Assembly (NCBI RefSeq): GCF_014649695.1
Contig: NZ_BMTN01000003.1
Coordinates: 186,001-250,000, forward strand
Source: Streptomyces kurssanovii
Lineage (GTDB): Bacteria; Actinomycetota; Actinomycetes; Streptomycetales; Streptomycetaceae
Length of the DNA stretch: 64,000 bases
Direction of reading: 5' to 3'
The notes below the pieces were generated by a model. It had not been told where the DNA came from. It saw nothing but the letters and a program-made list of their open reading frames with translations, and did not search any database. This document shows, piece by piece, positions 44,967 to 57,364 of the stretch (the stretch's first letter is position 1; every line of letters begins with the position of its first letter). The position numbers were made by a program, and so were the translations under genes.

Positions 44967-46222
44967 ACAGCGAACTCCTGGAACGCGATGGACTTCTCTA
45001 CGGCGTAGTACTCGCTGCCCAGCAGCTCGCCGATGATGTAGGCGTTTCGGTAGGCGCCCATGCCCAGGTCGGGCGAGGTGATCGAGTGGGTGTGCACGCC
45101 CGCGTTCTGCAGGAAGATCTCCCGGCCGGCCGTGTCGATGGAGTAGTTGCGGGCGACGTCGAAGCGGCCGTGGCCGTCGAGCCGGATCCGGTCGGCGACG
45201 GGCTCCAGGAAGGCGGGGGTGACGTACCGGTAGCCCGTGGCCAGGATCAGGCCCTCGGTGTGCAGCTCGTAGTCCTTGCCCTGCTCCTCCTGGCGCAGTC
45301 CCAGGGTGTATGTGCCGTCCTCGTACGAGGCGGTCCGCAGCGCCGAGTTGGTCAGCAGCCGGGTGGGGACCGGGCCCTTCAGGTTCTTCTGGTAGAGCAG
45401 GTCGAAGATCGCGTCGATCAGCTCCGAGTCGATGCCCTTGAACAGGCCCTTCTGCTGGGACTCGAGTCTGTAGCGGGTCTCCTCCGGCAGCGCGTGGAAG
45501 TAGTCGATGTACTCCGGGGAGGTCATCTCCAGCGTCAGCTTGGTGTACTCCAGCGGGAAGAAGCGCGGGGAGCGGGTCACCCAGTTGAGCCGGTAGCCGT
45601 GCACGTCGATCTCGGACAGCAGGTCGTAGTAGATCTCCGCCGCGCTCTGGCCGCTGCCGACGAGGGTGATCGACTCCTTCTTCTGCAGCGCCTCCTTGTG
45701 GTCCAGGTAGCGCGAGTTGTGCAGCAGGTCCCCGTGGAGGCCCTGGCAGGCCTCGGGGATGTACGGCGGGGTGCCGGTGCCCAGGACGAGACGGCGGGCC
45801 ATGAATGCGTCGTCGGCGGTGCGCACCACGTACACCTCGCCCTCTTCGTCGTACGACACCGAGGTGACGGTGGTGTTGAAGCGGATGCTGCTCAGCCGGG
45901 CCGCGGCCCACCGGCAGTAGTCGTTGTACTCGGTCCGCAGCGGGTAGAAGTTCTCCCGGATGTAGAAGGAGTACAGCCTGCCCTTGTCCTTGAGGTAGTT
46001 CAGGAACGAGTAGGGCGAGGTCGGGTCGGCGAGGGTGACCAGGTCCGACATGAACGGCGTCTGGAGATGGGCGCCTTCCAGGAACATCCCGGAGTGCCAT
46101 TCGAAGTCCGGCTTGGACTCCAGGAACAGGCCGTTCAGCTCGTCGATCGGCTCGGTCAGGCAGGCGAGACCGAGGTTGAACGGACCCAGGCCGATACCGA
46201 TGAAATCAAGAGGCGTGGACAA
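44963..46222 (-). CDS. desB: Cadaverine/lysine N-monooxygenase
   Basis: FAD- and NADPH-dependent N-hydroxylase of the IucD/SidA family, 419 residues. FAD site [14 protein letters not shown] at the N-terminus, NADPH site [16 protein letters not shown], and the C-terminal [10 protein letters not shown] use TTG 46222 because GGAGAG is 5 nt upstream and the product starts [14 protein letters not shown]; a TTG at 46234 adds four residues. It overlaps the desA stop by 17 bp. Confidence 0.95.
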   Translation of the reverse strand: MSTPLDFIGIGLGPFNLGLACLTEPIDELNGLFLESKPDFEWHSGMFLEGAHLQTPFMSDLVTLADPTSPYSFLNYLKDKGRLYSFYIRENFYPLRTEYNDYCRWAAARLSSIRFNTTVTSVSYDEEGEVYVVRTADDAFMARRLVLGTGTPPYIPEACQGLHGDLLHNSRYLDHKEALQKKESITLVGSGQSAAEIYYDLLSEIDVHGYRLNWVTRSPRFFPLEYTKLTLEMTSPEYIDYFHALPEETRYRLESQQKGLFKGIDSELIDAIFDLLYQKNLKGPVPTRLLTNSALRTASYEDGTYTLGLRQEEQGKDYELHTEGLILATGYRYVTPAFLEPVADRIRLDGHGRFDVARNYSIDTAGREIFLQNAGVHTHSITSPDLGMGAYRNAYIIGELLGSEYYAVEKSIAFQEFAV

Positions 46223-47648
46223 GGTTCTCTCCAAGGAACTGCTCGGCGTGGCCGGCGATCAGGTCGAGGACGGCGGCGATGTCTTCGGTCGTCGTCTCGG
46301 GATTGAGCAGGGTGAACTTCAGGTACTGGCGCCCGCCGACCTTGGTGCCGGCGACCACGGCCTCGCCCGACGCGAACAGCGCCTTGCGGGCGTGGAGGTT
46401 GGCCCGGTCGATCAGGGCGGGGTCCGTGACGGACCGCGGGATGTAGCGGTAGACCAGGGTGGACAGCTGCGGCCGCACGACCACGTCGTAACGCGGGTCG
46501 GCGGCGAGCAGCTCCCAGCCGGCGGCGGCGAGGTCGCACACCTCGTCGAAGAGCTGCCCCACTCCGTCGGCGCCCATCACCCGCAGCGTCATCCACAGCT
46601 TGAGCGCGTCGAAGCGACGGGTGGTCTGCAGGGACTTGTCGACCTGATTCGGTATCCGTTCTTCCACGGTGCGCCGCGGGTTGAGGTAGTCGGCGTGGTA
46701 GGTGGCGTGGCGCAGTGTGGCCGCGTCCCGCACCAGCACGGCCGACGAACTCACCGGCTGGAAGAAGGACTTGTGGTAGTCGACGGTGACCGAGTCGGCG
46801 TGCTCGATGCCGTCCAGGAGGTGGCGGCGGGCGGGCGAGGCCAGCAGCCCGCAGCCGTAGGCGGCGTCGACGTGCATCCAGGTCTCGTACAGCCCCGCGA
46901 GCTCGGCGATCTCCGGCAGCGGGTCGATGGAGCCGAAGTCCGTGGTGCCCGCGGTCGCGACGACGGCCATGGGGACGAGGCCCTCGGCGCGGCAGCGCTC
47001 CAGCGCCGCGGCGAGCGCCACGGTCTGCATCCGCTTGTCGCGGTCCACGGGGATCGAGACGACGGCCTCGGGGCCCAGCCCGAGGAGGGTGGCGGATTTC
47101 TGGACGCTGAAGTGGCTGCACTCGGAGCTGAAGATGCGCAGTTTCGCCAGGTCGGTGGTCTTGGCCTCCTGGCGGGCCAGCAGCAGGGCCTGGAGGTTGG
47201 ACTGGGTGCCGCCGCTGGTGAACACGCCGTCGGCGGCGGGGCCGAGGCCGATCCGCTGCGCGGTCCAGTCGATCAGGCGGCGCTCGATGAGGGTGCCGCC
47301 GGCGCTCTGGTCCCAGGTGTCCAGGGAGGAGTTGACCGCGGAGAGGACCGCCTCGCCGAGCACGGCCGGGATGACGACCGGGCAGTTGAGGTGGGCGAGG
47401 TAGCGGGGGGAGTGGAAGTAGACGGCGTCCCGGAGGTACACGTCCTCCAGCTCGTCCAGGGCGGCGGAGGCGTCTCCGAGCGGCCGGTCGAGGTCGATCG
47501 CGGAGACGACCGGGGCGAGCTGGTCGGGCGTGACTCCGGTGAACGGCCGTCGGGTCGTGGCGAGTCGGTTCGCCACCCGCTCGACTCCTTCGGTCACGGA
47601 GCGCCGGTAGTGCTCCGCCGTCATGTCATTGAGCAGGTGCGAGCGCAT
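46206..47648 (-). CDS. desA: Lysine decarboxylase, PLP-dependent
   Basis: 480 residues, group II PLP decarboxylase making cadaverine from lysine as the first step to desferrioxamine. PLP lysine in [17 protein letters not shown]; also [18 protein letters not shown] and [15 protein letters not shown] 47648 lies about 75 bp from an iron box at 47724-47742, which makes it the first gene of desABCD. Confidence 0.97.
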   Translation of the reverse strand: MRSHLLNDMTAEHYRRSVTEGVERVANRLATTRRPFTGVTPDQLAPVVSAIDLDRPLGDASAALDELEDVYLRDAVYFHSPRYLAHLNCPVVIPAVLGEAVLSAVNSSLDTWDQSAGGTLIERRLIDWTAQRIGLGPAADGVFTSGGTQSNLQALLLARQEAKTTDLAKLRIFSSECSHFSVQKSATLLGLGPEAVVSIPVDRDKRMQTVALAAALERCRAEGLVPMAVVATAGTTDFGSIDPLPEIAELAGLYETWMHVDAAYGCGLLASPARRHLLDGIEHADSVTVDYHKSFFQPVSSSAVLVRDAATLRHATYHADYLNPRRTVEERIPNQVDKSLQTTRRFDALKLWMTLRVMGADGVGQLFDEVCDLAAAGWELLAADPRYDVVVRPQLSTLVYRYIPRSVTDPALIDRANLHARKALFASGEAVVAGTKVGGRQYLKFTLLNPETTTEDIAAVLDLIAGHAEQFLGENLVHAS

Positions 47649-47723
47649 GCAATGTCCTCCCGTGGCGGGGACCTGGTCGCGCCTCAGGGGACAGGAAGAA
47701 GGGGGCGAGGGCGACGCCTTAAG

Positions 47724-47742
47724 TAAGGTAAGCCTAACCTAA
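47724..47742. promoter_or_regulatory. DmdR1/IdeR iron box upstream of desA
   Basis: TAAGGTAAGCCTAACCTAA matches 17 of 19 bases of the iron-box consensus (TTAGGTGAGCCTAACCTAA on this strand). Expected to repress desABCD under iron sufficiency. Confidence 0.9.
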
Positions 47743-47841
47743 CTCAAGCCTCGAAAGTCCCTCGCCCCCCTCGGGGCACAACTGTTATGCCGTTGATCAC
47801 ACAATGGCCGTGCATGGATGGTCAGTTGAGGCTGCGGCGGG

Positions 47842-48693
47842 TCACTCGGCCTCTTCCGCCGCCTCCTCGCGGAGCCCGTCCTCGCTGACGCCGCGCTTCC
47901 AGTAGCCGACGAAGGTGACCTTCCGGCGGTCGAACTCACGGTCGTTCACCAGGTGTCGCCGCAGCGCCTTGATGCTGCCGGACTCGCCCGCGATCCAGGC
48001 GTAGCCGACGCCCTCGGGCAACTCGGCGGCGGCGACGGCCTCCACGGCCGACGGCGCGCCCTCGTCCCTGACGAGCCAGGTGATGTCGGCGTCCGCGTCC
48101 GTCTTGAGCGGCAGCCGGTCACCGGCGTGCGGCACCTCCAGCCAGACCTTGGCCTTCCGGCCGGCCGGCAGCCACTCCAGGATCGCCGAGGCGGCGGGCA
48201 GCGCCGTCTCGTCCGCCCAGATCAGCACCCAGTCGGTGTCCTCGGGCGGCCGGCAGCGCACGCCGGTGTTGTCGGCGACCGCGGGGCCGAGCACCATCAC
48301 CTTGTGACCGGGCTCGGCCGCCAGCGCCCAGCGGCAGGCCGGGCCGCCGTCCTCGTGCACGGCGAAGTCGATGTCCACCTCGCCGTCCTCGACGCGCTGC
48401 TCCCGCACCGTGTACGAACGCATCACGGCCCGCACGTCGTCGGGCAGCGCACGCCATGCGGCGAAGATGGCGCCGCCGTCACCCGCGTCGACGGGGACGA
48501 CCGGGGCCGGCTGGCCCGGGTGCGGAAGGAACAGCGACAGGGACTGGTCGCGGCCGCCGGCCACGAAGTCCCGCAGGCCGTCCTCCGTCTGTCCGGTGAA
48601 GGTGACGCGGACGAGCGACGGGCCGAGCCGCCTTGTCCGCGCAACCTGAAGGTCGAAGAAACGGAACGGGGCGATCTCGGCCTCGGTCGTCAT
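47842..48693 (-). CDS. desF: Siderophore-interacting FAD-dependent ferric reductase
   Basis: 283 residues, ViuB/SIP-like. It has the FAD-binding beta-barrel with RSYTVREQRVE (RxYTxR motif), VMVLGPAVADNTGV and the C-terminal NAD(P)H domain GYAWIAGESGSIKALRRHLV and VTFVGYWKRGVSEDG. It releases iron from imported ferrioxamine by reduction. It begins 2 bp after the desE stop, so desE and desF form one operon. Confidence 0.92.
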   Translation of the reverse strand: MTTEAEIAPFRFFDLQVARTRRLGPSLVRVTFTGQTEDGLRDFVAGGRDQSLSLFLPHPGQPAPVVPVDAGDGGAIFAAWRALPDDVRAVMRSYTVREQRVEDGEVDIDFAVHEDGGPACRWALAAEPGHKVMVLGPAVADNTGVRCRPPEDTDWVLIWADETALPAASAILEWLPAGRKAKVWLEVPHAGDRLPLKTDADADITWLVRDEGAPSAVEAVAAAELPEGVGYAWIAGESGSIKALRRHLVNDREFDRRKVTFVGYWKRGVSEDGLREEAAEEAE

Positions 48694-48695
48694 CG

Positions 48696-49727
48696 TCAGG
48701 AGACCTTCTTCGCGTTCTCGATGGCCTTCGCCAGATCCTCGAGGATCGGCGCGCACTTGGCGTAGGAGTAGATCGGCTCGGTGACACGCGGGACGACCTG
48801 ACCGGCCTTCACCGCGGGGAGCCCGGCCCAGGTGGGCTTGGCCTTCAGGGTGTCGGGCTGCAGGGTGCCGGTGCGGTTGTCCAGCATGATGATGTCGGCG
48901 CCGTACTTGCCGGCGTTCTCCCAGCTCAGCTCCTCGAAGAAGCCCTGGGCGTTCGGCTTGGGCTCGACGAACTTCACGCCGAGCTCCTGGAAGTAGAGCG
49001 TGTCCGCCGACATCTTCGGGACGGAGACGTAGAAGAGGTCCTGGCTGCCGGAGCCGATCAGAACCTTCAGGTTCGGCTTGGCCTTGGCGGCCTGACGCAG
49101 CCGCTCGGCGGCCTTCTCGAAGCGTGCCTTGGCGTCGGTGACCTTCGCGGCCTTCATGTCGGCGCCCAAAGACTCCGCGAGGTCCGCGCGGCGCTGGAGG
49201 GCGCCCGGCATGTTGATCTGGGCGGCCCACAGGGCGACGCTCGGGGCCAGCTTGAGGATCTTGTCCTTGGACTGGTCCGGCACGTACCAGAGGGCGTCCT
49301 TCTCCCACATGTCCGTCACCAGCAGCTCCGGCGCGAGCGCCGCGTACTTCTCCACGTTGAACTCGCCCCAGACGTTGCCCAGGATCTCGAGCTTGCTGAT
49401 GTCCATGTCGCCGGCCTGGACGTCGGCCTTGCCGTCGGCGGTCTTGGTCGGGCCGAACACGCCGGTGACCTCGACCCCGTAGTCGAACAGGGCGGCGGCG
49501 GTGCCGGTGAAGGCGACGATGTTCTTCGGGACGGCCTTCGACTCGGACTTCTTGCCGCGGTCGTCGGTGAAGGACCAGGGGCCGGACTTGGCGGCGGCCT
49601 TGTCGGAGTCGCCCTTCTCGCCCTTCGAATCCTGGCCGCACGCGGCGAGCGCCACGCCGAGCCCGAGGGCGCCGCCGGCGGAGAGCAGGCCGCGTCGAGT
49701 GAGATGGGAAGCTCGGGCGTTGGGCAT
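48696..49727 (-). CDS. desE: Ferrioxamine-binding lipoprotein
   Basis: 343 residues from ATG 49727. The signal has a twin-arginine-like TRRGLLSAGG followed by lipobox LAAC. The rest is a class III (FhuD/BtuF-like) siderophore-binding protein: VAFTGTAAALFDYGVEVTGV, NVEKYAALAPELLVTDMWEK and ADIIMLDNRTG. An iron box sits 52 bp upstream. ABC permease genes are not in the window, so uptake must use components encoded elsewhere. Confidence 0.95.
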   Translation of the reverse strand: MPNARASHLTRRGLLSAGGALGLGVALAACGQDSKGEKGDSDKAAAKSGPWSFTDDRGKKSESKAVPKNIVAFTGTAAALFDYGVEVTGVFGPTKTADGKADVQAGDMDISKLEILGNVWGEFNVEKYAALAPELLVTDMWEKDALWYVPDQSKDKILKLAPSVALWAAQINMPGALQRRADLAESLGADMKAAKVTDAKARFEKAAERLRQAAKAKPNLKVLIGSGSQDLFYVSVPKMSADTLYFQELGVKFVEPKPNAQGFFEELSWENAGKYGADIIMLDNRTGTLQPDTLKAKPTWAGLPAVKAGQVVPRVTEPIYSYAKCAPILEDLAKAIENAKKVS

Positions 49728-49778
49728 GGTGGTGTCCGCTTTCGTACGTGCCGAATAGGCCACTGGCAGGTTTTGAAG

Positions 49779-49797
49779 GTAGGTTAGCCTAACCTCA
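49779..49797. promoter_or_regulatory. DmdR1/IdeR iron box upstream of desE
   Basis: GTAGGTTAGCCTAACCTCA contains AGGTTAG-C-CTAACCT, a near-perfect iron-box palindrome, 52 bp upstream of the desE start. Confidence 0.92.
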
Positions 49798-49856
49798 GAA
49801 GTTGTCCAGGGCCGGTCGGCCGCCCGGAGCGCGAGCGCGGAGTGACCTTGAACACG

Positions 49857-49895
49857 CGGCGGCGCGCGGCCCCGTCAGGGTGCCGCGCGCCGCCG
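49857..49895 (-). terminator. Terminator after the leucine-catabolism operon
   Basis: CGGCGGCGCGCGGC pairs perfectly over 14 bp with its complement around an 11-nt loop, 12 bp beyond the acyl-CoA dehydrogenase stop at 49907, and shields the des promoter from read-through. Confidence 0.75.
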
Positions 49896-49906
49896 TGAGC
49901 CCAGGG

Positions 49907-51067
49907 TCAGCCGGTGAGGCCCAACTCCCTTGCGATCAGCATCCGCTGGACCTCGCTCGTGCCCTCACCGATCTCCAGGATCTTCGAGTCGCGCCACATG
50001 CGGGCCACCGGGTACTCGTTCATGAAGCCGTAGCCGCCGTGGATCTGGGTCGCCTCCCGGGCGTTGTCCACCGCGACCGTCGACGAGTACAGCTTGGCGA
50101 CGGCCGCCTCCTTCTTGAACGGCTCGCCGTGCACCAGCCGCGACGCCGCGTCCCGCCAGCCGACGCGCGCCATATGGGCCTTCATCTCCATGTCCGCGAT
50201 CTTGAACTGGATGGCCTGGTTCGACCCGATCGGCCTGCCGAACGCGTGCCGCTCCCGCGCGTACTTCACGGATTCGTCCACACAGCCCTGCGCGAGGCCG
50301 GTCGCCAGCGCCGAGATGGCGATACGGCCCTCGTCGAGGATGCGCAGGAACTGCGCGTAGCCGCGGCCTTCTTCGCCCAGCAGGTTGGCGACCGGGACGC
50401 GGACGTCCGCGAAGGACAGCTCGCGGGTGTCGGAGGCGTTCCACCCGACCTTGGAGTAGGGGGCGGCCACCGTGAATCCGGGCGTGCCGGAGGGGACGAT
50501 GATCGCGGAGATCTCCGGACGCCCGTCCTCCTTACGGCCCGTCACCGCGGTGACGGTGACCAGACCGGTGATGTCGGTGCCCGAGTTGGTGATGAAGCAC
50601 TTGGAGCCGTTGATGACCCACTCGTCACCGTCCCGTACGGCGGTGGTCCTGGTGCCGCCGGCGTCGGAGCCGCCGTCCGGCTCCGTCAGGCCGAAGGCGC
50701 CCAGCAGCTCACCGGAGCACAGCCGCGGCAGCCACTGCCGCTTCTGCTCCTCGGTGCCGAAGAGATGGATCGGCATCGCGCCCAGCGAGACGCCCGCCTC
50801 CAGGGTGATGGCCACGGAGGAGTCGACGCGGGCCAGCTCCTCCAGGGCGATTCCGAGGGCCAGATAGTCGCCGCCCATGCCCCCGTACTCCTCGGGGAAG
50901 GGCAGCCCGAACAGGCCCATACGGCCCATCTCACGGACGATCTCGTACGGGAACTCGTGCCGCTCGTAGAAGTCGCCGATCTTCGGGGCTATCACGTCGT
51001 GGGCGAACTGCTCGACCGTACGGCGGAGTTCCTCGTGCTCGGCGGACAGCCGGTGGTCCAGGGACAT
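49907..51067 (-). CDS. acdH: Acyl-CoA dehydrogenase, likely isovaleryl-CoA dehydrogenase
   Basis: 386 residues, FAD-dependent. Family signatures GAFGLTEPDGGSDAGGTRTT, FITNSGTDITG, LSFADVRVPVANLLGEEGRG and the C-terminal QIHGGYGFMNEYPVARMWRD with EGTSEVQRMLIAREL are complete. Linkage to 3-methylcrotonyl-CoA carboxylase and HMG-CoA lyase genes points to isovaleryl-CoA in leucine breakdown. It starts 7 bp after the HMG-CoA lyase stop. The symbol follows the Streptomyces branched-chain gene and is tentative. Confidence 0.9.
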   Translation of the reverse strand: MSLDHRLSAEHEELRRTVEQFAHDVIAPKIGDFYERHEFPYEIVREMGRMGLFGLPFPEEYGGMGGDYLALGIALEELARVDSSVAITLEAGVSLGAMPIHLFGTEEQKRQWLPRLCSGELLGAFGLTEPDGGSDAGGTRTTAVRDGDEWVINGSKCFITNSGTDITGLVTVTAVTGRKEDGRPEISAIIVPSGTPGFTVAAPYSKVGWNASDTRELSFADVRVPVANLLGEEGRGYAQFLRILDEGRIAISALATGLAQGCVDESVKYARERHAFGRPIGSNQAIQFKIADMEMKAHMARVGWRDAASRLVHGEPFKKEAAVAKLYSSTVAVDNAREATQIHGGYGFMNEYPVARMWRDSKILEIGEGTSEVQRMLIARELGLTG

Positions 51068-51074
51068 CAGGGGG

Positions 51075-52015
51075 TCACTCCTTGTGGGAGAGGGCGCGGA
51101 CGGTACGGGAAGGGCTGGGGCGGCCCAGTTGTTCGGCCATCCACACGCTCGTGGCGGTGAGCCGGCCGAGATCGACCCCGGTTTCGATGCCGAGGCCGTG
51201 AAGCATCCACACGAGGTCCTCGGTGGCGAGGTTTCCGGTCGCGCTCTTCGCGTAAGGGCAGCCGCCGAGGCCGCCCGCGGACGAGTCGACGACGCTGACA
51301 CCGTGCTGGAGCGCGGCGAGGGTGTTGGCGAGAGCCTGGCCGTACGTGTCGTGGAAGTGCACGGCGAGCCGGTCGGCCGGGACCCCGGCGCCGGCCAGCT
51401 CGGTGAGCAGGGCCGCCACATGGCCGGGTGTGGCGACACCGATCGTGTCGCCGAGGCTCAGCTCGTCGCAGCCCATGTCGGCGAGCCGGCGGCAGACGCG
51501 GACGACCTGTGCGAGGGGCACGGGACCCTCCCACGGGTCGCCGAAGCACATGCTGAGATAGCCGCGCACCCGCAGACCGTGCTCCACGGCCCTGGTCACG
51601 ACCGGCTCGAACATGGCGAGCGCCTCGTCGACCGTGCGGTTGAGATTGGCCTTGGCGAACGACTCCGTGGCGCTGGCGAACACGGCGACCTCGCGGGCGC
51701 CGAGGCCGAGCGCCCGGTCCAGGCCCCGGTCGTTGGGGACCAGGACCGGCAGCCGCACACCGGCCAGGGAGCTCACCAGCGGGAACAGCTTCTCCGCGTC
51801 GGCCAGTTGGGGCACCCACTTGGGGTGGACGAAGCTCGTCGCCTCGACGGTGGTCAGCCCCGATCCGGCGAGGCGGCGGATGAACTCCGCCTTGACCTCC
51901 GTCGGCACCACCGACTTCTCGTTCTGCAGACCGTCGCGGGGGCCGACCTCGTGGATGCGCACACGGTCGGGAAGCCCCTGGCCGTGGACCGTCATCGGCA
52001 GTCCTTCGGTACCGG

Positions 52016-52019
<4 letters not shown>
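51075..52019 (-). CDS. Hydroxymethylglutaryl-CoA lyase
   Basis: Cleaves HMG-CoA to acetoacetate and acetyl-CoA, the last step of leucine degradation. 314 residues with [16 protein letters not shown] (catalytic Asp/Arg), [14 protein letters not shown] and the signature [20 protein letters not shown] with the active-site Cys. ATG 52019 overlaps the carboxylase alpha stop (ATGA). An in-frame ATG eight codons in is an alternative. Confidence 0.95.
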
Positions 52020-53998
<1,979 letters not shown>

Positions 53999-54011
53999 CG
54001 TGGAAGGTCCC

Positions 54012-55628
54012 TCACATCCGGAAGACGCCGAAGCCGGCGTCTCCCAACGGGGCGTTGGCACAGGCGGTCAGAGCGAGCCCCAGCACCTGCCGGGTCTCCA
54101 TCGGGTCGATCACGCCGTCGTCCCAGAGGCGGGCCGTCGCGTAGTAGGCGTTGCCCTGCTGGTCGTACTGGGCGCGGATCGGGTCCTTGAAGGTCTCTTC
54201 CTCCTCGGCGGACCACTGCTCGCCGCGGCCCTCGAGCTGGTCCCGCTTGACGGTGGCCAGCACGGACGCGGCCTGCTCGCCGCCCATGACCGAGATCTTG
54301 GCGTTGGGCCACATCCACAGGAAGCGGGGGCTGTACGCCCGGCCGCACATCGAGTAGTTGCCCGCGCCGTACGAACCGCCGACGACCACGGTCAGCTTCG
54401 GCACCCTGGTGCAGGCCACCGCGGTGACCATCTTGGCGCCGTGCTTGGCGATGCCGCCCGCCTCGTAGTCCTTGCCGACCATGAAGCCGGAGATGTTCTG
54501 CAGGAAGAGGAGCGGGATGCCGCGCTGGTCGCAGAGCTCGATGAAGTGCGCGCCCTTCTGGGCGGACTCGGCGAACAGGATGCCGTTGTTGGCGACGATG
54601 CCGACCGGATGGCCATGGATGCGGGCGAAGCCGGTCACCAGCGTCTGGCCGAACTCGGCCTTGAACTCCTGGAAGCGGGACGCGTCCACGACGCGGGCGA
54701 TGATCTCGCGGGCGTCGTAGGGCGTGCGGGAGTCGACCGGCACCGCCCCGTACAGCCCCGCCGGGTCGACCTTCGGCTCCTCCGCGGGCTCGACCTGCCA
54801 GGGCAGCGGGCCGCGCGCGGGCAGCGTCGCCACGATGTTCCTGACGATCCGCAGCGCGTGCGCGTCGTCCTCCGCGAGGTGGTCGGTGACGCCGGAGACG
54901 CGGGAGTGGACCTCGCCGCCGCCGAGCTCCTCCGCGGTGACGACCTCGCCGGTCGCGGCCTTCACCAGCGGCGGACCGCCCAGGAAGATCGTGCCCTGGT
55001 TGCGGACGATCACGGCCTCGTCGCTCATCGCCGGTACGTACGCGCCGCCCGCCGTGCACGAGCCGAGCACCGCCGCGATCTGCGGGATCCCCGCGCCGGA
55101 CATCCGGGCCTGGTTGTAGAAGATCCGCCCGAAGTGGTCGCGGTCGGGGAACACCTCGTCCTGCATCGGCAGGAACGCGCCGCCCGAGTCCACCAGATAG
55201 ACACACGGGAGGCGGTTCTCCAGCGCCACCTCCTGCGCCCGCAGATGCTTCTTGACCGTCATCGGGTAGTACGTCCCGCCCTTGACGGTGGCGTCGTTCG
55301 CGACGACCACGACCTCACGGCCGCTGACCCTGCCGATCCCGGCGATCACGCCGGCGGCCGGGGCCTGCCCCCCGTACATCCCCTCGGCCGCGAGGGGGGC
55401 CAGCTCGAGGAACGGCGACCCCGGGTCGAGCAGGGTGTCGACCCGCTCCCGGGGCAGCAGCTTGCCGCGCGCCGTGTGGCGGGCGCGCGCCTTCTCGCCG
55501 CCGCCGAGGCGGGCCGCCGCGAGACGGGACCGCAGACCGTCGGCGAGCTCCTGGTGTGCCGCCTCATTGGCCTGCCAGGCCTCGGAGGCCGGGTCCGCGG
55601 CGCTCGCCAGCACTGGTGCCTGCTGCAT
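54012..55628 (-). CDS. 3-methylcrotonyl-/acyl-CoA carboxylase, carboxyltransferase subunit
   Basis: 538 residues, crotonase-fold carboxyltransferase. [40 protein letters not shown] and [18 protein letters not shown], then [20 protein letters not shown], are closest to the MccB type. It is the first gene of the operon and lies downstream of two palindromes at 55649 and 55678. Confidence 0.94.
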   Translation of the reverse strand: MQQAPVLASAADPASEAWQANEAAHQELADGLRSRLAAARLGGGEKARARHTARGKLLPRERVDTLLDPGSPFLELAPLAAEGMYGGQAPAAGVIAGIGRVSGREVVVVANDATVKGGTYYPMTVKKHLRAQEVALENRLPCVYLVDSGGAFLPMQDEVFPDRDHFGRIFYNQARMSGAGIPQIAAVLGSCTAGGAYVPAMSDEAVIVRNQGTIFLGGPPLVKAATGEVVTAEELGGGEVHSRVSGVTDHLAEDDAHALRIVRNIVATLPARGPLPWQVEPAEEPKVDPAGLYGAVPVDSRTPYDAREIIARVVDASRFQEFKAEFGQTLVTGFARIHGHPVGIVANNGILFAESAQKGAHFIELCDQRGIPLLFLQNISGFMVGKDYEAGGIAKHGAKMVTAVACTRVPKLTVVVGGSYGAGNYSMCGRAYSPRFLWMWPNAKISVMGGEQAASVLATVKRDQLEGRGEQWSAEEEETFKDPIRAQYDQQGNAYYATARLWDDGVIDPMETRQVLGLALTACANAPLGDAGFGVFRM

Positions 55629-55648
55629 TGATCGAGCTCCCTTGCTCG

Positions 55649-55693
55649 GTTAATGAGCGTTAACGTGTTGCGTCAAGGTTAACGAGCGCTAAC
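55649..55693. promoter_or_regulatory. Twin TetR operators between the catabolic operon and its regulator
   Basis: GTTAATGAGCGTTAAC (55649-55664) and GTTAACGAGCGCTAAC (55678-55693) share the palindrome GTTAAYGAGCGYTAAC, 29 bp centre to centre. A leftward TTGACG falls at 55671-55676. A rightward TAGAAT (55703-55708) is spaced 18 bp from TTAACG within the second site. Binding would block both promoters. Confidence 0.8.
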
Positions 55694-55716
55694 CGCCCTG
55701 TCTAGAATGAATGTTC

Positions 55717-56310
55717 ATGAGCACCAGGACCGCGGCCCCGACCCGCCGCGAGCAGATCCTCAAGGAGGCCGCCCGCCTCTTCGCAGAGCGCGGCTTCCAC
55801 GGCGTGGGCGTCGACGAGATAGGGGCCGCGGTCGGCATCAGCGGTCCCGGTCTGTACCGCCACTTCGCGGGCAAGGACGCCATGCTGGCGGAGCTGCTGG
55901 TCGGCATCAGTGAGCGCCTCCTGGACGGGGGGCGGCTGCGGGTCGAGGAGGCGGGCACCGGGCCGGAATCGGTGCTCGCGTCCCTCATCGACGGTCACAT
56001 CGACTTCGCACTCGACGACCGCCCCCTGATCACCCTGCACGACCGGGAGCTGGACCGCCTCCGGGACAGTGACCGCAAGCTGGTGCGCCAGCTTCAGCGC
56101 CAGTATGTGGAGCTGTGGGTGACCGTGGTCCGCGAGCTCCATCCCGAGGTCGCGGAGTCCGAGGCGCGGGCGGCCGTGCACGCCGTCTTCGGCCTGCTGA
56201 ACTCCACCCCGCACCTCGGGGCGAACGGCGGGGGCCCCCTGGGCCGCGCGGCGACGGAGGACCTGCTGCGCCGTCTGGCACACGGGGCGCTGGCCTCGCT
56301 CGCGGGCTGA
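55717..56310 (+). CDS. TetR-family regulator of the leucine-catabolism operon
   Basis: 197 residues. N-terminal TetR helix-turn-helix REQILKEAARLFAERGFHGV, VDEIGAAVGISGPGLYRHFA with GKDAMLAELL; ligand domain from about 60. ATG 55717 lies 8 nt after the -10 TAGAAT and has no RBS, so the mRNA is probably leaderless. Divergent position and the twin operators make it the likely acyl-CoA-responsive repressor, a functional analogue of LiuR. Confidence 0.9.
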   Translation: MSTRTAAPTRREQILKEAARLFAERGFHGVGVDEIGAAVGISGPGLYRHFAGKDAMLAELLVGISERLLDGGRLRVEEAGTGPESVLASLIDGHIDFALDDRPLITLHDRELDRLRDSDRKLVRQLQRQYVELWVTVVRELHPEVAESEARAAVHAVFGLLNSTPHLGANGGGPLGRAATEDLLRRLAHGALASLAG

Positions 56311-56481
56311 CGGGCGCGCCCGCGCGCGACAGCTCCGCGTGGGTGCGGGGCGCACCGCACGCCCGGACGGGCCGACGGGGGCGCGGGCGCACCGGCGCAC
56401 GGCGCGCCCGCATGCTGTGGAGCACGTCCCAGCGGGCAATACGGTCGACACGCTCCGCTCACCCCACGGCACAATGGGTCC

Positions 56482-57270
56482 ATGCCGATACCCAGCCGTG
56501 CCGCTCTCGTCGACCACCTCGTCCGCTCACGTATCGCCGGAGACGTCGCCACTCCGCGCGACAACAACCTCTCCCATTACCGGAAGCTCGCCAACGGTGA
56601 CCGGCACTACTGGCTCGGCCTCGAACTCGGGGACCGCTGGAGTGACGAGCAGGACGTGCTCGCCGTCATGGCGGAGCGGTGCGGGGTCAGCGACGACCCC
56701 GGACACCGGCAGGGACAGGACACCATCGACCCCGAGCTGACCGTCGACGCGCTCGAACGCATGGCCGCACGGCTGCGCAAGGCGGCCGACGCGAAGGAGC
56801 GGGTGCTGTTCGCGACCGGCCACCCCGGCGGGCTTCTGGACGTGCACCGCGCCACGGCCGCCGCGCTGCGGGCGGCCGGCTGCGAGATCGTGCGGATCCC
56901 GGGCGGTCTGATCGCCGACGAGGGCATGGTCTTCCAGTTCGCCGACGTCGCCATGCTCGAGCGCGGCGCGACCCTCTGGCACACCCACTCGCCGGCCCCG
57001 ATGGCCGCGATCCTGGACGCCATGGCGCACGAAGGCAGGCCGCTTCCGGACCTCGTGGTGGCCGACCACGGCTGGGCAGGCTGCGCGGGGCAGCGAGGGC
57101 TGGACTCCATCGGATACGCGGACTGCAACGACCCGGCGCTGTTCATCGGAGAGGCGGAGGGCACGCTCCAGGTGACCGTCCCCCTCGACGACCACGTCAC
57201 CGACCCGCGTTTCTACGACCCGATGACGGCATACCTGCTCGACGCGGCGGGCCTCACCCACGAGCTGTGA
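56482..57270 (+). CDS. Conserved actinobacterial protein, phosphatase-like annotation in homologues
   Basis: 262 residues without a fold I can name. Conserved-looking blocks are RDNNLSHYRKLANGDRHYW, LFATGHPGGLLDVHRATAAA, EIVRIPGGLIADEGMVFQF, LWHTHSPAPMAAILDAM, DLVVADHGWAGCAGQRGLDS and ALFIGEAEGTLQVTVPLDDH. The His/Asp-rich blocks suggest a metal-dependent enzyme and homologues are often labelled phosphatase, but I see no standard phosphatase signature. ATG 56482 follows CACAAT by 6 nt, so it is probably leaderless. Confidence 0.7.
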   Translation: MPIPSRAALVDHLVRSRIAGDVATPRDNNLSHYRKLANGDRHYWLGLELGDRWSDEQDVLAVMAERCGVSDDPGHRQGQDTIDPELTVDALERMAARLRKAADAKERVLFATGHPGGLLDVHRATAAALRAAGCEIVRIPGGLIADEGMVFQFADVAMLERGATLWHTHSPAPMAAILDAMAHEGRPLPDLVVADHGWAGCAGQRGLDSIGYADCNDPALFIGEAEGTLQVTVPLDDHVTDPRFYDPMTAYLLDAAGLTHEL

Positions 57271-57364
57271 CACCGGCGGCGGCCCCCTGCGGCCCCCGCC
57301 GGCATCACGTCCACGGACCTCGCCGCGGCCCCCACCGCGACCCGTGCCGCGACCCCCGCCGGGG

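Noticed and set aside
47842-49641. A single 599-residue desE-desF fusion frame
   Set aside because: The first half is the wrong frame of desE; desF starts at ATG 48693, 2 bp after the desE stop.
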